NCBI RefSeq assembly: GCF_004000805.1
Contig: NZ_BILY01000010.1
Coordinates: 1-64,000 of the forward strand
Source of the DNA: Paenibacillus glycanilyticus NBRC 16618
Lineage (GTDB): Bacteria; Bacillota; Bacilli; Paenibacillales; Paenibacillaceae
Length of the DNA stretch: 64,000 bases
Reading direction: 5' to 3'
Shown here: positions 36,009-45,705 of the stretch, piece after piece
Layout of the letters: every line of letters starts with the position of its first letter
Position numbering within the stretch: the stretch's first letter is position 1
Program-made: the position numbers and the translations under genes
Notes under the pieces: generated by a model
The model's input: the letters and a program-made list of their open reading frames with translations, nothing else
Databases searched by the model: none
Told to the model about the DNA's origin: nothing

Positions 36009-36542
36009 CTAGCTCGCTGTTTTGGCGGGAAGATGATATTCGGTCACGTAAGCACCGCTGCGGAAATCATAGAAATCGTAGCTGTATTTCTCGGGATTCT
36101 TGCCTTGCGAATAGAATACTTCCCAAACGAGCTGGCCGTTTAAAGTTCCCGGCTGAATGCGTTTGACCGCCGCATCGGGTTTCTTCTGCAAGACGGCTTG
36201 CTTAATGGCATCTTTATCCGTTGCTTCGGAGGCTTTGACCGTTTGAACGGTCTTGTCCGGACCGATCAGCCATACGTAAATTTCTTCTTTCGCGTCATTC
36301 TCGCCCTTCACGATCCACGATGTCGTATCCCAAACCTGCTTCGTGATGGATGATACCTCGGTCAGGCCGGCTGCTTCCTTTGCCTCTTTCCGGATCGGAT
36401 TCTCCGAATTCCAGAACGGCTGCTGAATGGTGTTGTAGTACATAATGACTACCGCAATGACAGCAACCAGAGCGACAAGGAAAACAGCCAGCCAGCGCTT
36501 CGGACTCATCACCGGCTGACGTTTTCTAGTTGTCGCTCTCAT
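36009..36542 (-). CDS. tseB: TseB/YpmB-like membrane protein (DUF5590)
   Basis: 177 residues with one N-terminal membrane helix (about 17-37) and an extracytoplasmic tandem PepSY-like/DUF5590 region. B. subtilis YpmB (TseB) lies beside dinG in the same order and affects penicillin-binding protein/cell elongation. Its ATG shares one base with the mtaD stop (TAATG). The basic N-terminus (MRATTRKRQPVMSPKR) supports an N-in topology. Confidence 0.85.
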   Translation of the reverse strand: MRATTRKRQPVMSPKRWLAVFLVALVAVIAVVIMYYNTIQQPFWNSENPIRKEAKEAAGLTEVSSITKQVWDTTSWIVKGENDAKEEIYVWLIGPDKTVQTVKASEATDKDAIKQAVLQKKPDAAVKRIQPGTLNGQLVWEVFYSQGKNPEKYSYDFYDFRSGAYVTEYHLPAKTAS

Positions 36543-37855
36543 TATGCGTTGAGCAGCCGTTCAAAGCTGGCCTGTGCCTCGTAACGGATTTTTTCCTCGT
36601 CCATCATCGTGCATTCGCCGTTATGAACAACCTTTTTGCCGTCTACCCATACATGCTTGACGTCCCGGCCGGATCCGGAATAAACAAGGTGGGATACGAT
36701 ATCCGTAAGCGGATAGTAATGGGGCTGTTCCAGGTCAATCGCGATAAAATCGGCTTTCATTCCTTCCGCAAGCTGCCCGATGCTGCCTTCCTGCCAGATC
36801 GAACGGGCACCGTAGACGGTTCCCATTCGCAATGCTTCCATCGCCGGAATGACGGTCGGATCGCCTGAGATTCCTTTATGGAGCAACGCCGCAAATTTAA
36901 TCTCTTTGAACAGGTCCAGGTTGTTGTTGCTTGCTACGCTGTCCGTCCCAAGCGACACCGTCACGCCTGCGCGAAGAAGCTCGGGAACGCGGGCCACGCC
37001 GCTTGCCAGCTTGAGGTTGCTGACAGGGTTATGGGATACGGCAACGTTGCGCTCGGCCAGCAGGGCAATCTCTTCATCGTTCAGATGCACGGCATGCGCA
37101 ACAAGCGCCGGCCGCGAGAAGAAACCAAGCTTGTCCAGATGTTCAACCGGACGGGAACCGTAATCGCGTACATTTTGCTCCACTTCGGCAAGCGTCTCTG
37201 ACATATGGGTATGAACCGGCAGATCGTAATCATGGGCTGCCTGCACAAACTTCTCAATATAATCAGGAGGGCAAGTGTAAGGAGCATGCGGAGAGATCAT
37301 CGTTGTGATTCGGCCGTCCGCCTTACCGTTCCAGTCACGGGCAAAAGCAATCGCTTCCTTCAGCTTCGCCTGTTGAATCTCCTCCGGGCACAATCCGATT
37401 ACGCCGCGGGTCAAAGCACCCCGGATTCCCGATTGCTCCACCATTTGCGCAACCTGATCCATGCGATCGTACATATCGACGAAAGCGGTCGTTCCCGTCT
37501 TCAGCATCTCCACGATCGCAAGCGCGCTGCCCGCACGCGTATCCTGGTCGACGTATTTGGCTTCCATCGGCCACATCTTCTGCTCCAGCCATACCTGCAG
37601 ATTCTGGTCGTCCGAATAACCGCGAAGCAGCGACATGGCGGCATGGCCATGCGTATTAATAAGTCCAGGCATAAATGCCAGCTTGCTGCCGTCGATGCGC
37701 TCAACCTGCTCATCCAGGCCAGTTGGAGCCTCCGCTCCGATATATGTAATTCGGTTGTCCGTAACGACCATATGGCCACGGAAAACCTCATTAGCATCGT
37801 TCATTGTTACAAACAGGCCGTTCTCAATCCACAACTGCGCCATTTTCCTGCTCAT
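36542..37855 (-). CDS. mtaD: 5-methylthioadenosine/S-adenosylhomocysteine deaminase
   Basis: Amidohydrolase that deaminates methylthioadenosine or SAH to inosine forms. The metal motifs are visible: NTHGHAAMSLLRG (HxH), PVHTHMSE, VAHAVHLNDEE and the aspartate in LGTDSVASNNN. I start at 37855 (MSRKMAQ) with AAGG upstream; ATG 37843 is an alternative. The start lies inside the end of rex, so the genes are coupled. It may complement the salvage genes near 17 kb, though it handles the precursor differently from MtnN. Confidence 0.88.
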   Translation of the reverse strand: MSRKMAQLWIENGLFVTMNDANEVFRGHMVVTDNRITYIGAEAPTGLDEQVERIDGSKLAFMPGLINTHGHAAMSLLRGYSDDQNLQVWLEQKMWPMEAKYVDQDTRAGSALAIVEMLKTGTTAFVDMYDRMDQVAQMVEQSGIRGALTRGVIGLCPEEIQQAKLKEAIAFARDWNGKADGRITTMISPHAPYTCPPDYIEKFVQAAHDYDLPVHTHMSETLAEVEQNVRDYGSRPVEHLDKLGFFSRPALVAHAVHLNDEEIALLAERNVAVSHNPVSNLKLASGVARVPELLRAGVTVSLGTDSVASNNNLDLFKEIKFAALLHKGISGDPTVIPAMEALRMGTVYGARSIWQEGSIGQLAEGMKADFIAIDLEQPHYYPLTDIVSHLVYSGSGRDVKHVWVDGKKVVHNGECTMMDEEKIRYEAQASFERLLNA

Positions 37856-38483
37856 TCCTTTCCTTCTCCAAATAATAAGCCAAGCTGAGCAACTCTCTCG
37901 TAAAGTCCGCATGGTGAATGCGGATATGCTCGGGCAAACGCAAAATCGCCGGAGCGAAATTCAGGATGCCCTCGATTCCTGCCTCCACGAATTGATTGGC
38001 CACGTTTTGCGCTTCCGGACCCGGGACCGTAATAATGCCAATCCGGATATTGTTCTCCTGAACGGTCTCCTTCAGCTTATCCATTGGCAGAATGGTCAAA
38101 TTGTTGATCATCGTGCCTATCTTGTTCTGATGGTCATCGAAGACCGCGACAATTTTCATGTTGTCCTTGGAGTACTTATTGTAGTTGCACAAGGCATGTC
38201 CGAGATTGCCGGCGCCAACAAGCGCAACGTTAATCCGCTGGTCGAGCTTCAGAATCTGCTGAATTTTCTCGATCAGGTAAGAGACGTCGTAACCGATGCC
38301 TTTACGGCCGAAGTCCCCGAAATAGGCAAGATCCTTTCGGATTTGAGCTGGATTAAGGTCCAGCTTAAGCCCTAGCTCCTGCGACGAAACCGTCTGCACT
38401 TCACGGTTATACAATTCGTTCAGCACCTGCAGGTAGATGGGAAGCCGTCTCACAACGGCCTCCGATATTTTCGCCTGCTTCAC
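37824..38483 (-). CDS. rex: Redox-sensing transcriptional repressor Rex
   Basis: NADH/NAD-responsive repressor of fermentation and respiratory genes. The N-terminal winged helix (about 1-75: SSQELGLKLDLNPAQIRKDL is the recognition region, 20 residues) and Rossmann domain with VGAGNLGHAL are present. The GTG start at 38483 has AGGAGG seven bases upstream and overlaps the dinG TGA (GTGA). At 219 residues it has the normal length. B. subtilis has rex elsewhere, so its insertion between dinG and tseB is a Paenibacillus-type arrangement. Confidence 0.95.
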   Translation of the reverse strand: MKQAKISEAVVRRLPIYLQVLNELYNREVQTVSSQELGLKLDLNPAQIRKDLAYFGDFGRKGIGYDVSYLIEKIQQILKLDQRINVALVGAGNLGHALCNYNKYSKDNMKIVAVFDDHQNKIGTMINNLTILPMDKLKETVQENNIRIGIITVPGPEAQNVANQFVEAGIEGILNFAPAILRLPEHIRIHHADFTRELLSLAYYLEKERNEQENGAVVD

Positions 38484-41341
38484 CCGATTTCCTCCTCTTC
38501 CGTTTGCAGCCATTCCCGCATCCGCGGTACCATCTGGTCGATATGCATCGTTTCGATCTTCGGACCGGGCAGCGAATAGAGGAAGTGCTTGCCGTAATAC
38601 GTATCAATGACGCGCGTGTCGTAGATAATAACAATTCCTTTGTCCTTCGCCGTCCGTACAAGTCTGCCAAAGCCTTGCTTAAAACGGATAACCGCTTGCG
38701 GAATGGACAGCTTCATGAAAGGATTCTGCTTCTGCTTCTGCAAGAGCTCCGACTTCGCTTCAACAAGCGGATGATTAGGCGGCTGAAACGGCAGGCGGAC
38801 GATAGCCAGGCAAGTCAGTGCTTCGCCCGGAATGTCCACCCCTTCCCAGAAGCTGCTTGTGCCAAGCAGAACCGTCTCCGGCTGCTGGGTGAAACGTCTC
38901 GTCAGCTTCGTCCGGTTGCCGCTGTCAATGCCTTGGCCGAGCACTTGAATACCGGAGCCGGCCAAAGCTTCCTTAAGCGGCTCGTAGACCTGCTTCAACA
39001 TCCGGTAAGAAGTGAACAGCACAAGCATGCGGCCTTTTGTCTCAACCGCTGAGTCGGCAAGCGAGCTTACCAGCATCGAGATGAATTGAGGGTCGCCCGC
39101 CGAACCCTTCAGGGTCGGGAAATTACGCGGGATAATAACCAATGCTTGCTCCCGGTAATTAAAGGGCGACGGAAGCTGCACGGTTTTCAGCCGGTTATTT
39201 TCTTCAAAGCCTTCCAGCCCAAGCTGCTCTTCCGCATATTGGAACGATTTATGAACGGACAAGGTTGCGGATGTAAGAATAATGCTGTCCTTCACGTCAA
39301 AGAAATATTGTTGAAGCTGCTTGCTTACGTCGATCGGTACCGCGTACAAATGAACGGAACGGTATCGGTATGTCGTGCTTGCCTCAATCCAATAGACTTC
39401 CGAGTTCTGCTCCATCTTAAGGAACGTTCGGAGATCATCCTTGACCCGGGTCAAATCACGGACTACGCCGTTTAAATCCGTAATCAGTCCCTGTATCGAT
39501 TGATCGTCAAGCCGGTCCTTGATATCCGATGCCATCTTATCCACCGTCTTCACAACGCGGCTTAGCTCGGTATGCACATTGTTCTCAATCGTCAGAACGT
39601 CGTCCCAGCCCTTTGGCGGGGTATCGCTGCGCAAACGGCATACAGCCTGACCGTTATCATTGCCGGCCTCTCCCGACTCTCCCACAAAGGCATACAGCAG
39701 CTCAAATAGCTTATCCCAATGCTCCTTCACGTCTTGGAACACGGGAATAACCGTATCGATCGTCTCCGTCCATGCCTGAACCCGTTCGTCATCCTCCTGT
39801 TGAAGACGAAGTCTGAGCGCCGGAAGCAGACCGGAACGGGCATCTTTAAACAGCCTTGTTGTCTGGTGCGTCAAGGAGAAATAATTTAATTGCATGCCAA
39901 GATGCTTGCCCGCCACTTCTTCCACGTGATGCGCTTCATCAATAATCAGGTGGCTGTAGCTTGGCAGCAGACGGTGATCCGCTTGAACATCCGTAAACAG
40001 CATGGAATGATTCGTAATACATACATCTGCAATATTGGATTCATGCTTGGCGCGGTGGTAATAGCAGCGCTTAAACCACGGACATTGACGGTTAAGGCAA
40101 GAATCCGCGTCGCTTGCCACGGTAGACCAGAAATCTGCGCCTTTATTGCCGAAGTTCAGTTCCTCCTGATCGCCGGTTTCCGTTTCGCTAAGCCAAACGA
40201 CCATTTGCGATGCCGTGATGGCATCATCAATGGGAGCAACTAGATCCTTCGCATTGATTTTACTTTCAAATTTCCGCAGACACAAATAATTGCCCCTGCC
40301 TTTGAAGATTGAAGCACGGAAATCAAAAGGTAAAATCTCGCGAAGCAGCGGTACGTCCCGCTGACGAAGCTGTTCCTGCAGATTAATCGTATGAGTGCTG
40401 ACCACGATTTTGCTTTCCTGTTGAATGCCGTAATAAAGCGCCGGAATCAAATAACCTAGCGATTTGCCTGTGCCCGTGCCCGCTTCGATCAGCAAATGGC
40501 GGTCATTGCACAAGGAATCGTAAACCTCTCGGAACATCGTTGTTTGCGCTTCACGCTCTTCGTAATTCGGATACTTCTCCATAAAGCGCTGCCGGATACC
40601 GTCCAAATATTGCTCGAAGGACACGTCTTTAAGCGGATCCTCCTCCTGGTCGGCGCGGGCAGGCTGCTCGTCGGTCCATTCCCCGGCTTTGAGGGCAAAT
40701 TGATTGAAATATTGATAAGCATTCATGTCGATAGAGGTATGAAGCTCGGCATATTTCAACGTCTCGGCCATAAACCAGCTCAGATCGCTCCCGTTGTCTA
40801 TAAGAAAGGATAGCCGCTGCAAAGTAAGCAGCGGCAACTGTCTGAGCTTTTGTACGGATTGTGCAAATAATTCGGCGGTCGCTACCGCGTCGCTGTCGGC
40901 ACGGTGATGCTGATCATGCGCAATGCCGAACAGCTCGGTTACGGCGCCCAGCTGGTATGTCGTTATCGACGGATACAAAATTCTTAGCAGCTCAATCGTA
41001 TCCAGCCGCCGTCCGATAAACGGATGGTAGCCGCAACGGTCAAGCGCCTGATTCAAAAATCCGGCGTCGAAGTTAACGTTGTGAGCGACCAGCACGGCAT
41101 CCTCCAAATGAGGGATGAGCTGCAGAAGCACCTCATCCAATTCCGGAGCATCCGCCACCATAGCGGCGTCGATGCCGGTCAGCTGCGTAATAAATGCCGG
41201 AATTTCTATTGTAGGGCGTACAAAGGAGCTGTAGGTTTCAACGATTTCGAGGTTGTCGTTCAGCACGGCCAAACCCACCTGCAAAATATCGTCGCTGACG
41301 CTATGTCCTGTCGTTTCCAAATCCAATACTGCGAATTTCAT
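38480..41341 (-). CDS. dinG: DinG: DEDDh 3'-5' exonuclease fused to XPD-type helicase
   Basis: DNA repair enzyme of 953 residues. A DnaQ-like exonuclease (about 1-175: DLETTG, AHNVNFDAGFL, HRADSDA) precedes an SF2 helicase with Walker A EAGTGTGKS (286-294) and DEAH (468-471). Four cysteines C354, C415, C420 and C426 keep the C...C-x4-C-x5-C spacing of the Fe-S domain of E. coli DinG. GAGGGG precedes the ATG. It is in one unit with the TPR gene upstream and rex downstream. Confidence 0.94.
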   Translation of the reverse strand: MKFAVLDLETTGHSVSDDILQVGLAVLNDNLEIVETYSSFVRPTIEIPAFITQLTGIDAAMVADAPELDEVLLQLIPHLEDAVLVAHNVNFDAGFLNQALDRCGYHPFIGRRLDTIELLRILYPSITTYQLGAVTELFGIAHDQHHRADSDAVATAELFAQSVQKLRQLPLLTLQRLSFLIDNGSDLSWFMAETLKYAELHTSIDMNAYQYFNQFALKAGEWTDEQPARADQEEDPLKDVSFEQYLDGIRQRFMEKYPNYEEREAQTTMFREVYDSLCNDRHLLIEAGTGTGKSLGYLIPALYYGIQQESKIVVSTHTINLQEQLRQRDVPLLREILPFDFRASIFKGRGNYLCLRKFESKINAKDLVAPIDDAITASQMVVWLSETETGDQEELNFGNKGADFWSTVASDADSCLNRQCPWFKRCYYHRAKHESNIADVCITNHSMLFTDVQADHRLLPSYSHLIIDEAHHVEEVAGKHLGMQLNYFSLTHQTTRLFKDARSGLLPALRLRLQQEDDERVQAWTETIDTVIPVFQDVKEHWDKLFELLYAFVGESGEAGNDNGQAVCRLRSDTPPKGWDDVLTIENNVHTELSRVVKTVDKMASDIKDRLDDQSIQGLITDLNGVVRDLTRVKDDLRTFLKMEQNSEVYWIEASTTYRYRSVHLYAVPIDVSKQLQQYFFDVKDSIILTSATLSVHKSFQYAEEQLGLEGFEENNRLKTVQLPSPFNYREQALVIIPRNFPTLKGSAGDPQFISMLVSSLADSAVETKGRMLVLFTSYRMLKQVYEPLKEALAGSGIQVLGQGIDSGNRTKLTRRFTQQPETVLLGTSSFWEGVDIPGEALTCLAIVRLPFQPPNHPLVEAKSELLQKQKQNPFMKLSIPQAVIRFKQGFGRLVRTAKDKGIVIIYDTRVIDTYYGKHFLYSLPGPKIETMHIDQMVPRMREWLQTEEEEIG

Positions 41342-41356
41342 TACGTTTCTATCCCC

Positions 41357-42202
41357 TCATAAGCAGCAAAGCTCGGTACTGCCGAAAAATAAGGATAATT
41401 GCTGCGGCGTTTCTTTACAACATTTCAAATTGTTTAACGGGTCCTTGAAGCTTGGGCAGGTTTCGTATGCTTTAATGAAAAATTGCTCCGCCTGCTCTAA
41501 ATTCATATAAATCGCTTGAATGCACCCAAGGGCATTATAGCCTAAAGCACGCCACTTCGGATAGTCCGTTAATGAAACCAGCAATTGGAAATGCCGCTGC
41601 GCCTCACTCCAATTTTGCAGATGCATATGCGTCATTGCCAGATACAGCCGGGCCAGATTACATTCCGGAAGGTAAGAAACCGCAGATTGAAAATGAGTGG
41701 CAGCATCGGAAAACATAAATAATTTATAATACCCCTGCCCCTTCGAGATCATCATCGCGTATTCGTACGGCACTTCCATATCAAGCTCCGCATTGTAAGC
41801 TTCCTCGGCTGATACTGATTGATGTTCCTCTGCCTGGTTGGCAGCAGAATGCATAGTCTGCGGCGGCGCAGTTGGCTTCTTGGATGGTGACGGCGCAGCC
41901 GGCCCTGCTGCCGGTGAAGGCTTAGCAGGCGGCTCGCCAAGTTCTGTGCTGCTCTCCATCGCCAGCATGGGCGGCGGAATCATTTGCGTCACGGGACCTT
42001 CCAAGGTTGCTGCATGCTGCTCCACAAAATAAGAAAACTTTTCTTCGAAATCAATCCACTGCTCGACAAGGGAATCGCTCATTTTCTTAAGCATCACGAG
42101 CTGCTCATCGAATTGGGCTTTCTGCTCGCCGCTTGCGGTTGGATAGGCTTCAATTAGGTGATCCAGTATTTCGTTCATGGCATCGAACATTTGTTGGAAC
42201 AT
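41357..42202 (-). CDS. Tetratricopeptide-repeat protein
   Basis: 281 residues. An N-terminal helical region (about 1-75) is followed by a Pro/Ala/Ser-rich linker (about 80-130) and TPR-like helices (about 140-275: AMISKGQGYYKLFMFSDAAT, LARLYLAMTHMHLQNWSEAQ, ALGYNALGCIQAIYMNLEQA; each 20 residues). I start at 42202 (MFQQMFDAM), with a GGCGGGATG site upstream; a longer start is possible. It lies 16 bases before dinG, taking the place of a small gene in B. subtilis order. A protein-interaction role is the family expectation; nothing specific can be said. Confidence 0.8.
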   Translation of the reverse strand: MFQQMFDAMNEILDHLIEAYPTASGEQKAQFDEQLVMLKKMSDSLVEQWIDFEEKFSYFVEQHAATLEGPVTQMIPPPMLAMESSTELGEPPAKPSPAAGPAAPSPSKKPTAPPQTMHSAANQAEEHQSVSAEEAYNAELDMEVPYEYAMMISKGQGYYKLFMFSDAATHFQSAVSYLPECNLARLYLAMTHMHLQNWSEAQRHFQLLVSLTDYPKWRALGYNALGCIQAIYMNLEQAEQFFIKAYETCPSFKDPLNNLKCCKETPQQLSLFFGSTELCCL

Positions 42203-42311
42203 TACGCATCCCGCCTTCACCAAAGAATTGAGGAGTGTTATGCTCATTCTTTGTTTCGGGGGTGCTTTTCATACCCCATGCCATTCGTTACATAGCGCTG
42301 GAATCGGTGCT

Positions 42312-42695
42312 TTACAAAACCGTTGCGTGAATTTCCTCGGACAAGCTTTTCAGCGGACGGTTGTCGCTGTCCAGAATCGTTACGATCGGCTTGTGAGCGC
42401 GCGCTTCTTCGTTGGACATGGAAGCATAAGAAATAATAATGACCTGGTCTCCCGGCTGTACCTGACGCGCCGCCGCGCCGTTCAGGCAAATAACGCCGGA
42501 GCCGCGTTTGCCCGTAATGACATACGTTTCAAAACGCGCGCCGTTGTTGTTGTTTACGATTTGCACCTTTTCATTTTCCCAAATATCGGCCGCATCCATC
42601 AAATCCTCGTCAATGGTAATGCTGCCGACATAGTTCAGGTTCGCTTCCGTGACGGTTGCGCGGTGCAGCTTCGATTTCATCATCGTTCTATACAT
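42312..42695 (-). CDS. panD: Aspartate 1-decarboxylase
   Basis: Makes beta-alanine for pantothenate synthesis. A pyruvoyl enzyme: the self-cleavage site Gly24-Ser25 lies in NYVGSITID. The 127-residue length and [16 protein letters not shown] block fit the family. The ATG at 42695 has GAGGTG seven bases upstream and lies inside the end of panC (8-base overlap). Confidence 0.96.
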   Translation of the reverse strand: MYRTMMKSKLHRATVTEANLNYVGSITIDEDLMDAADIWENEKVQIVNNNNGARFETYVITGKRGSGVICLNGAAARQVQPGDQVIIISYASMSNEEARAHKPIVTILDSDNRPLKSLSEEIHATVL

Positions 42696-43581
42696 GATCA
42701 TTCACCTCGGTAATTGGTACGAATAAGGCATTATCAATCAGGCGCGTGGAGCCAAATCTGACGGCAAGCGCCAAAATAAATTTACCGCTCTGGGCAGCAA
42801 TTGGCTCATTCCACGCCGGAAGCTCCAGAGAAGGATAAGTCAGCCATTCCACGTAGTCAATGTCGGCTTGGCTCGCTTCGTTGATTTTCGCTTTTACCCT
42901 TGCAAGCAGTTCCTCGGGAGTAATCCCTTTCTCTTTCATCCATTGTTTCGCAAGGGTCAACGATTGGGATAAGACGACAGCCTGCTGGCGCTGTTCAGCC
43001 GACAAATAGACATTGCGCGAGCTGAGCGCAAGACCGTCTGGCTCCCGTACAATCGGACATGGCACGATCTCAACCGGAATGTTCAGATCATCGGTCATTT
43101 GCTGAATAACCGCAAGCTGCTGGGCATCCTTCATTCCGAAATACGCCCGGTCGGGCTGAACCAGATGGAACAGCTTGCTGACGACCAGTCCCACTCCGTC
43201 GAAATGCCCCGGTCTCGAGGCACCGCACAGACGGTCCGTAAGCTGGCTTATAATAACCGAAGTGCGCGGCTTCGAAGGGTACATTTCCTTTACATCCGGC
43301 ATAAAGACGATATCGATGCCGTTCTCCTTCGCAATCGAAAGATCCCTCGCCTCGTCTCTCGGATAACGCTCGAAGTCTTCGTTAGGACCAAACTGCATCG
43401 GGTTGACAAAAATAGATAAGACCGAAGCGGTGTTCTCCGACACCGATTGGCGCATCAGGCTGGCATGGCCTTCATGCAGGAATCCCATTGTCGGCACTAA
43501 GCCGATTGTAGCATTGTCGTTTGATTTTTTAATAAGAATAAGTTCGTTTTTTAGTTCAGCTATGGTTCGACACAAAATCAC
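42688..43581 (-). CDS. panC: Pantothenate synthetase
   Basis: Condenses pantoate and beta-alanine using ATP. The HIGH-like motif [22 protein letters not shown] and [10 protein letters not shown] are present. A longer frame begins at 43677, but that would overlap panB by 122 bases. The GTG at 43581 has AGGAG ten bases upstream and gives 297 residues, close to the family's 280-290, with only a 26-base overlap with panB. Confidence 0.94.
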   Translation of the reverse strand: MILCRTIAELKNELILIKKSNDNATIGLVPTMGFLHEGHASLMRQSVSENTASVLSIFVNPMQFGPNEDFERYPRDEARDLSIAKENGIDIVFMPDVKEMYPSKPRTSVIISQLTDRLCGASRPGHFDGVGLVVSKLFHLVQPDRAYFGMKDAQQLAVIQQMTDDLNIPVEIVPCPIVREPDGLALSSRNVYLSAEQRQQAVVLSQSLTLAKQWMKEKGITPEELLARVKAKINEASQADIDYVEWLTYPSLELPAWNEPIAAQSGKFILALAVRFGSTRLIDNALFVPITEVNDHV

Positions 43582-44476
43582 GCTTGGGAGACTCCTCTCT
43601 GCTTGCCTGACCGTTGTTTGTATTTGTTGCTTCTCCTGCGCCATACAGATGATTGATCGCTGCCGGCTTGGCGCCAAACGTGTGCTCCTCAGCCGGGAAA
43701 GCTCCCGCTTTCACTTCATTGACATAACTGCTAATGGCGCTCCGGATTGTGGAGCCGATATCCGCATAAGTTTTGACCATTTTTTTCTCCATATAAGGAG
43801 AAGAATATTGCAAAATATCGTGATACACGAGAACCTGGCCGTCGCAGCCGCGTCCGGCTCCGATTCCTATCGTCGGAATCGTCAGTTCCTTGCTGATCGC
43901 TTCCGCGATTGGCTCTGTCACAAGCTCAAGAACAATCGCAAAGGCTCCCGCAGCCTCCAGCGCTTTGGCATCTTCCATAAGCTTTTGGGCTTCCTTCTCC
44001 AGCTTGCCCTGCACTTTGTAGCCGCCAAGCTGGTGCACCGATTGCGGCGTAAGTCCGATATGACCCATCACCGGAATGCCGGCTTTGACGAGCGCTTCGA
44101 CTTCTGAAGCAATCTCCGTTCCGCCCTCCAGCTTCAGCGCCTGGGCTCCGCCCTCCTGCATAAGACGGGCTGCATTGCGGAGAGTGGTTTCCCTGCCGAT
44201 GCCGTAAGTCATAAACGGCATGTCGGTAACGATAAAGGTGTTCTTGGCACCGCGCGCAACGGCGCGTGTATGATAAATCATATCATCGAGCGTGACCGGT
44301 ATCGTTGTGTCATAACCAAGTACAACGTTACCCAGCGAATCGCCGACCAGAATAACGTCCAGTCCAGCCTCCTCTGCCAGTACGGCAGACGGATAATCGT
44401 AAGCGGTCAGCATCGAGATCGGATTTTTGTCCTGCTTCATCTTCTTGAGGTTGGTAATCGTCAAACGTTTCCTCAT
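43556..44476 (-). CDS. panB: 3-methyl-2-oxobutanoate hydroxymethyltransferase
   Basis: First committed step of pantothenate synthesis, adding a hydroxymethyl group from methylene-THF to ketoisovalerate. The motifs [28 protein letters not shown] and [15 protein letters not shown] with metal-binding D and E residues are present. AAGGGG precedes the ATG. The C-terminal 25-30 residues ([14 protein letters not shown]...) are low-complexity and longer than usual. It is the first gene of panBCD and is preceded by a long leader with a terminator. Confidence 0.96.
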   Translation of the reverse strand: MRKRLTITNLKKMKQDKNPISMLTAYDYPSAVLAEEAGLDVILVGDSLGNVVLGYDTTIPVTLDDMIYHTRAVARGAKNTFIVTDMPFMTYGIGRETTLRNAARLMQEGGAQALKLEGGTEIASEVEALVKAGIPVMGHIGLTPQSVHQLGGYKVQGKLEKEAQKLMEDAKALEAAGAFAIVLELVTEPIAEAISKELTIPTIGIGAGRGCDGQVLVYHDILQYSSPYMEKKMVKTYADIGSTIRSAISSYVNEVKAGAFPAEEHTFGAKPAAINHLYGAGEATNTNNGQASREESPKRDFVSNHS

Positions 44477-44696
44477 TACGCTTCATCCCCTTTTAAGTTT
44501 TAGGATAAACACAAAAAAACCTTTTAGCCGCTGCTAAAAAGGTTCCCGAACGAAAAAGGAAACGTATGCTAAATAATTGCTTCCTTCTGTCTCGGTCCCT
44601 ACGGCTCAGAGCAGAGTGTGCCTTGCTTGCTTACAACATCTATTACCCTTCGCAGTGCAGCTCTTACCAGATACCGCCTGCTTCCTTTATAGTAGC
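44477..44696 (-). ncRNA. panB leader, probable cis-regulatory RNA (Pan-motif candidate)
   Basis: About 220 bases between the birA terminator and panB end in a second intrinsic terminator just before the panB ribosome site. Upstream lie two related hairpin-forming segments: 44586-44615 (TCTGCTC pairs with GAG-A-CAGA, a bulged A) and 44638-44672 (ATCT/AGAT-closed, sharing GAGC and AGGG patches). Tandem hairpins with bulged adenosines before panB are the description of the published Pan RNA motif of Firmicutes. The match is by architecture and position only. Confidence 0.5.
44513..44544 (-). terminator. Terminator/attenuator before panB
   Basis: AACCTTTTTAGC pairs with GCTAAAAGGTT (one bulge) around AGCG and is followed by a seven-T run, about 35 bases before the panB ATG. 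Confidence 0.85.
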
Positions 44697-44720
44697 AAAA
44701 AAAGGCGTGCCCGTAAACGC
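44697..44720 (-). terminator. Terminator immediately after birA
   Basis: GGCGT..ACGCC with an 8-base loop, followed by seven T residues, 3 bases past the birA stop. Confidence 0.8.
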
Positions 44721-44722
44721 CT

Positions 44723-45703
44723 TTAGCGTACGGGCTCGCCCATTTCGGCGGAGAATACGACAACCGTGCTGCCGTCGTCCTTGCGAACGGTTAATGCGCC
44801 GCTTGCGTCGAGGCCAATCGGCACGCCGTCGATTGTTCCTTGCGGGGTGATTAGCCGCGCCGGCTGGTTAAGGGATACCGATAACGCTTCCCAAAGCGTA
44901 ATAATCGGCGCAAATCCTTTATCCAGATAGAGGAAATAAAGCTGCTCCCATTCCTGCAAGAAATCGGATATAACTGTGATTCGGTCAAAGCCGTCCCCAC
45001 CATTGGCAATTCGAAGGGAAGTAACCTTCTCAAAGATTTCCTCCGGATAATCCGATTTCTCCAAGTTAACGCTGATGCCGATTCCGGCAATGACATAGCG
45101 GAGACGTTCCTCTTCCGCCGTCGATTCCAGCAAAATGCCGCTAATCTTCTTTCCTTCGATCAACAGATCGTTGGGCCATTTGATACCAATAGGCAGCGAA
45201 GTGATTCGCCGCAAGCTCCGGCACAAGGCTACCGCTGTAAGAAGAGTCAGCTGGGGAGCAAAATGAATCGGCACGGACGGGCGGAGCACCATGCTCATCC
45301 AAATGCCCTTTCCTTGCGGCGATACCCATCCCCGTCCCATTCGGCCGCGCCCGTTATGCTGCTGCTCCGCAATAACCAGCGTCCCTTCAGGCGCACCTTC
45401 TTCCGCCAGCTTTTGTGCCAGATTTTGCGTAGAGTCCACCGCTTCATGCCACTCAATCGAGCTGCCGAACACCTTGGATTTCAGTTCGCTTATCAGCTTA
45501 GGTACGGACAAGGTATCCGGCAATGACACGAGCTTATAACCAAGCCGTCTTGACGCTTCGAAGACATAGCCCAGCGATTCCAGCTTCTTAATCTGCTTCC
45601 ATACGGCTGTCCGGCTGACGCCCAGCTCATGGCTGATCATTTCTCCCGACACGTATGATCCGGGATTTAGTTCAAACAATTCAAGCAATCGATTATTTGA
45701 CAT
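44723..45703 (-). CDS. birA: Biotin-protein ligase / biotin operon repressor BirA
   Basis: Bifunctional: attaches biotin to acetyl-CoA and pyruvate carboxylase and represses biotin genes. An N-terminal winged helix (about 1-60: SGEMISHELGVSRTAVWKQI, 20 residues) precedes the ligase domain with GRGRMGRGW and KWPNDLLI, and a C-terminal SH3-like domain. The ATG at 45703 is 2 bases after the cca stop with GAGG upstream, so it is coupled to cca. Confidence 0.95.
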   Translation of the reverse strand: MSNNRLLELFELNPGSYVSGEMISHELGVSRTAVWKQIKKLESLGYVFEASRRLGYKLVSLPDTLSVPKLISELKSKVFGSSIEWHEAVDSTQNLAQKLAEEGAPEGTLVIAEQQHNGRGRMGRGWVSPQGKGIWMSMVLRPSVPIHFAPQLTLLTAVALCRSLRRITSLPIGIKWPNDLLIEGKKISGILLESTAEEERLRYVIAGIGISVNLEKSDYPEEIFEKVTSLRIANGGDGFDRITVISDFLQEWEQLYFLYLDKGFAPIITLWEALSVSLNQPARLITPQGTIDGVPIGLDASGALTVRKDDGSTVVVFSAEMGEPVR

Positions 45704-45705
45704 CG

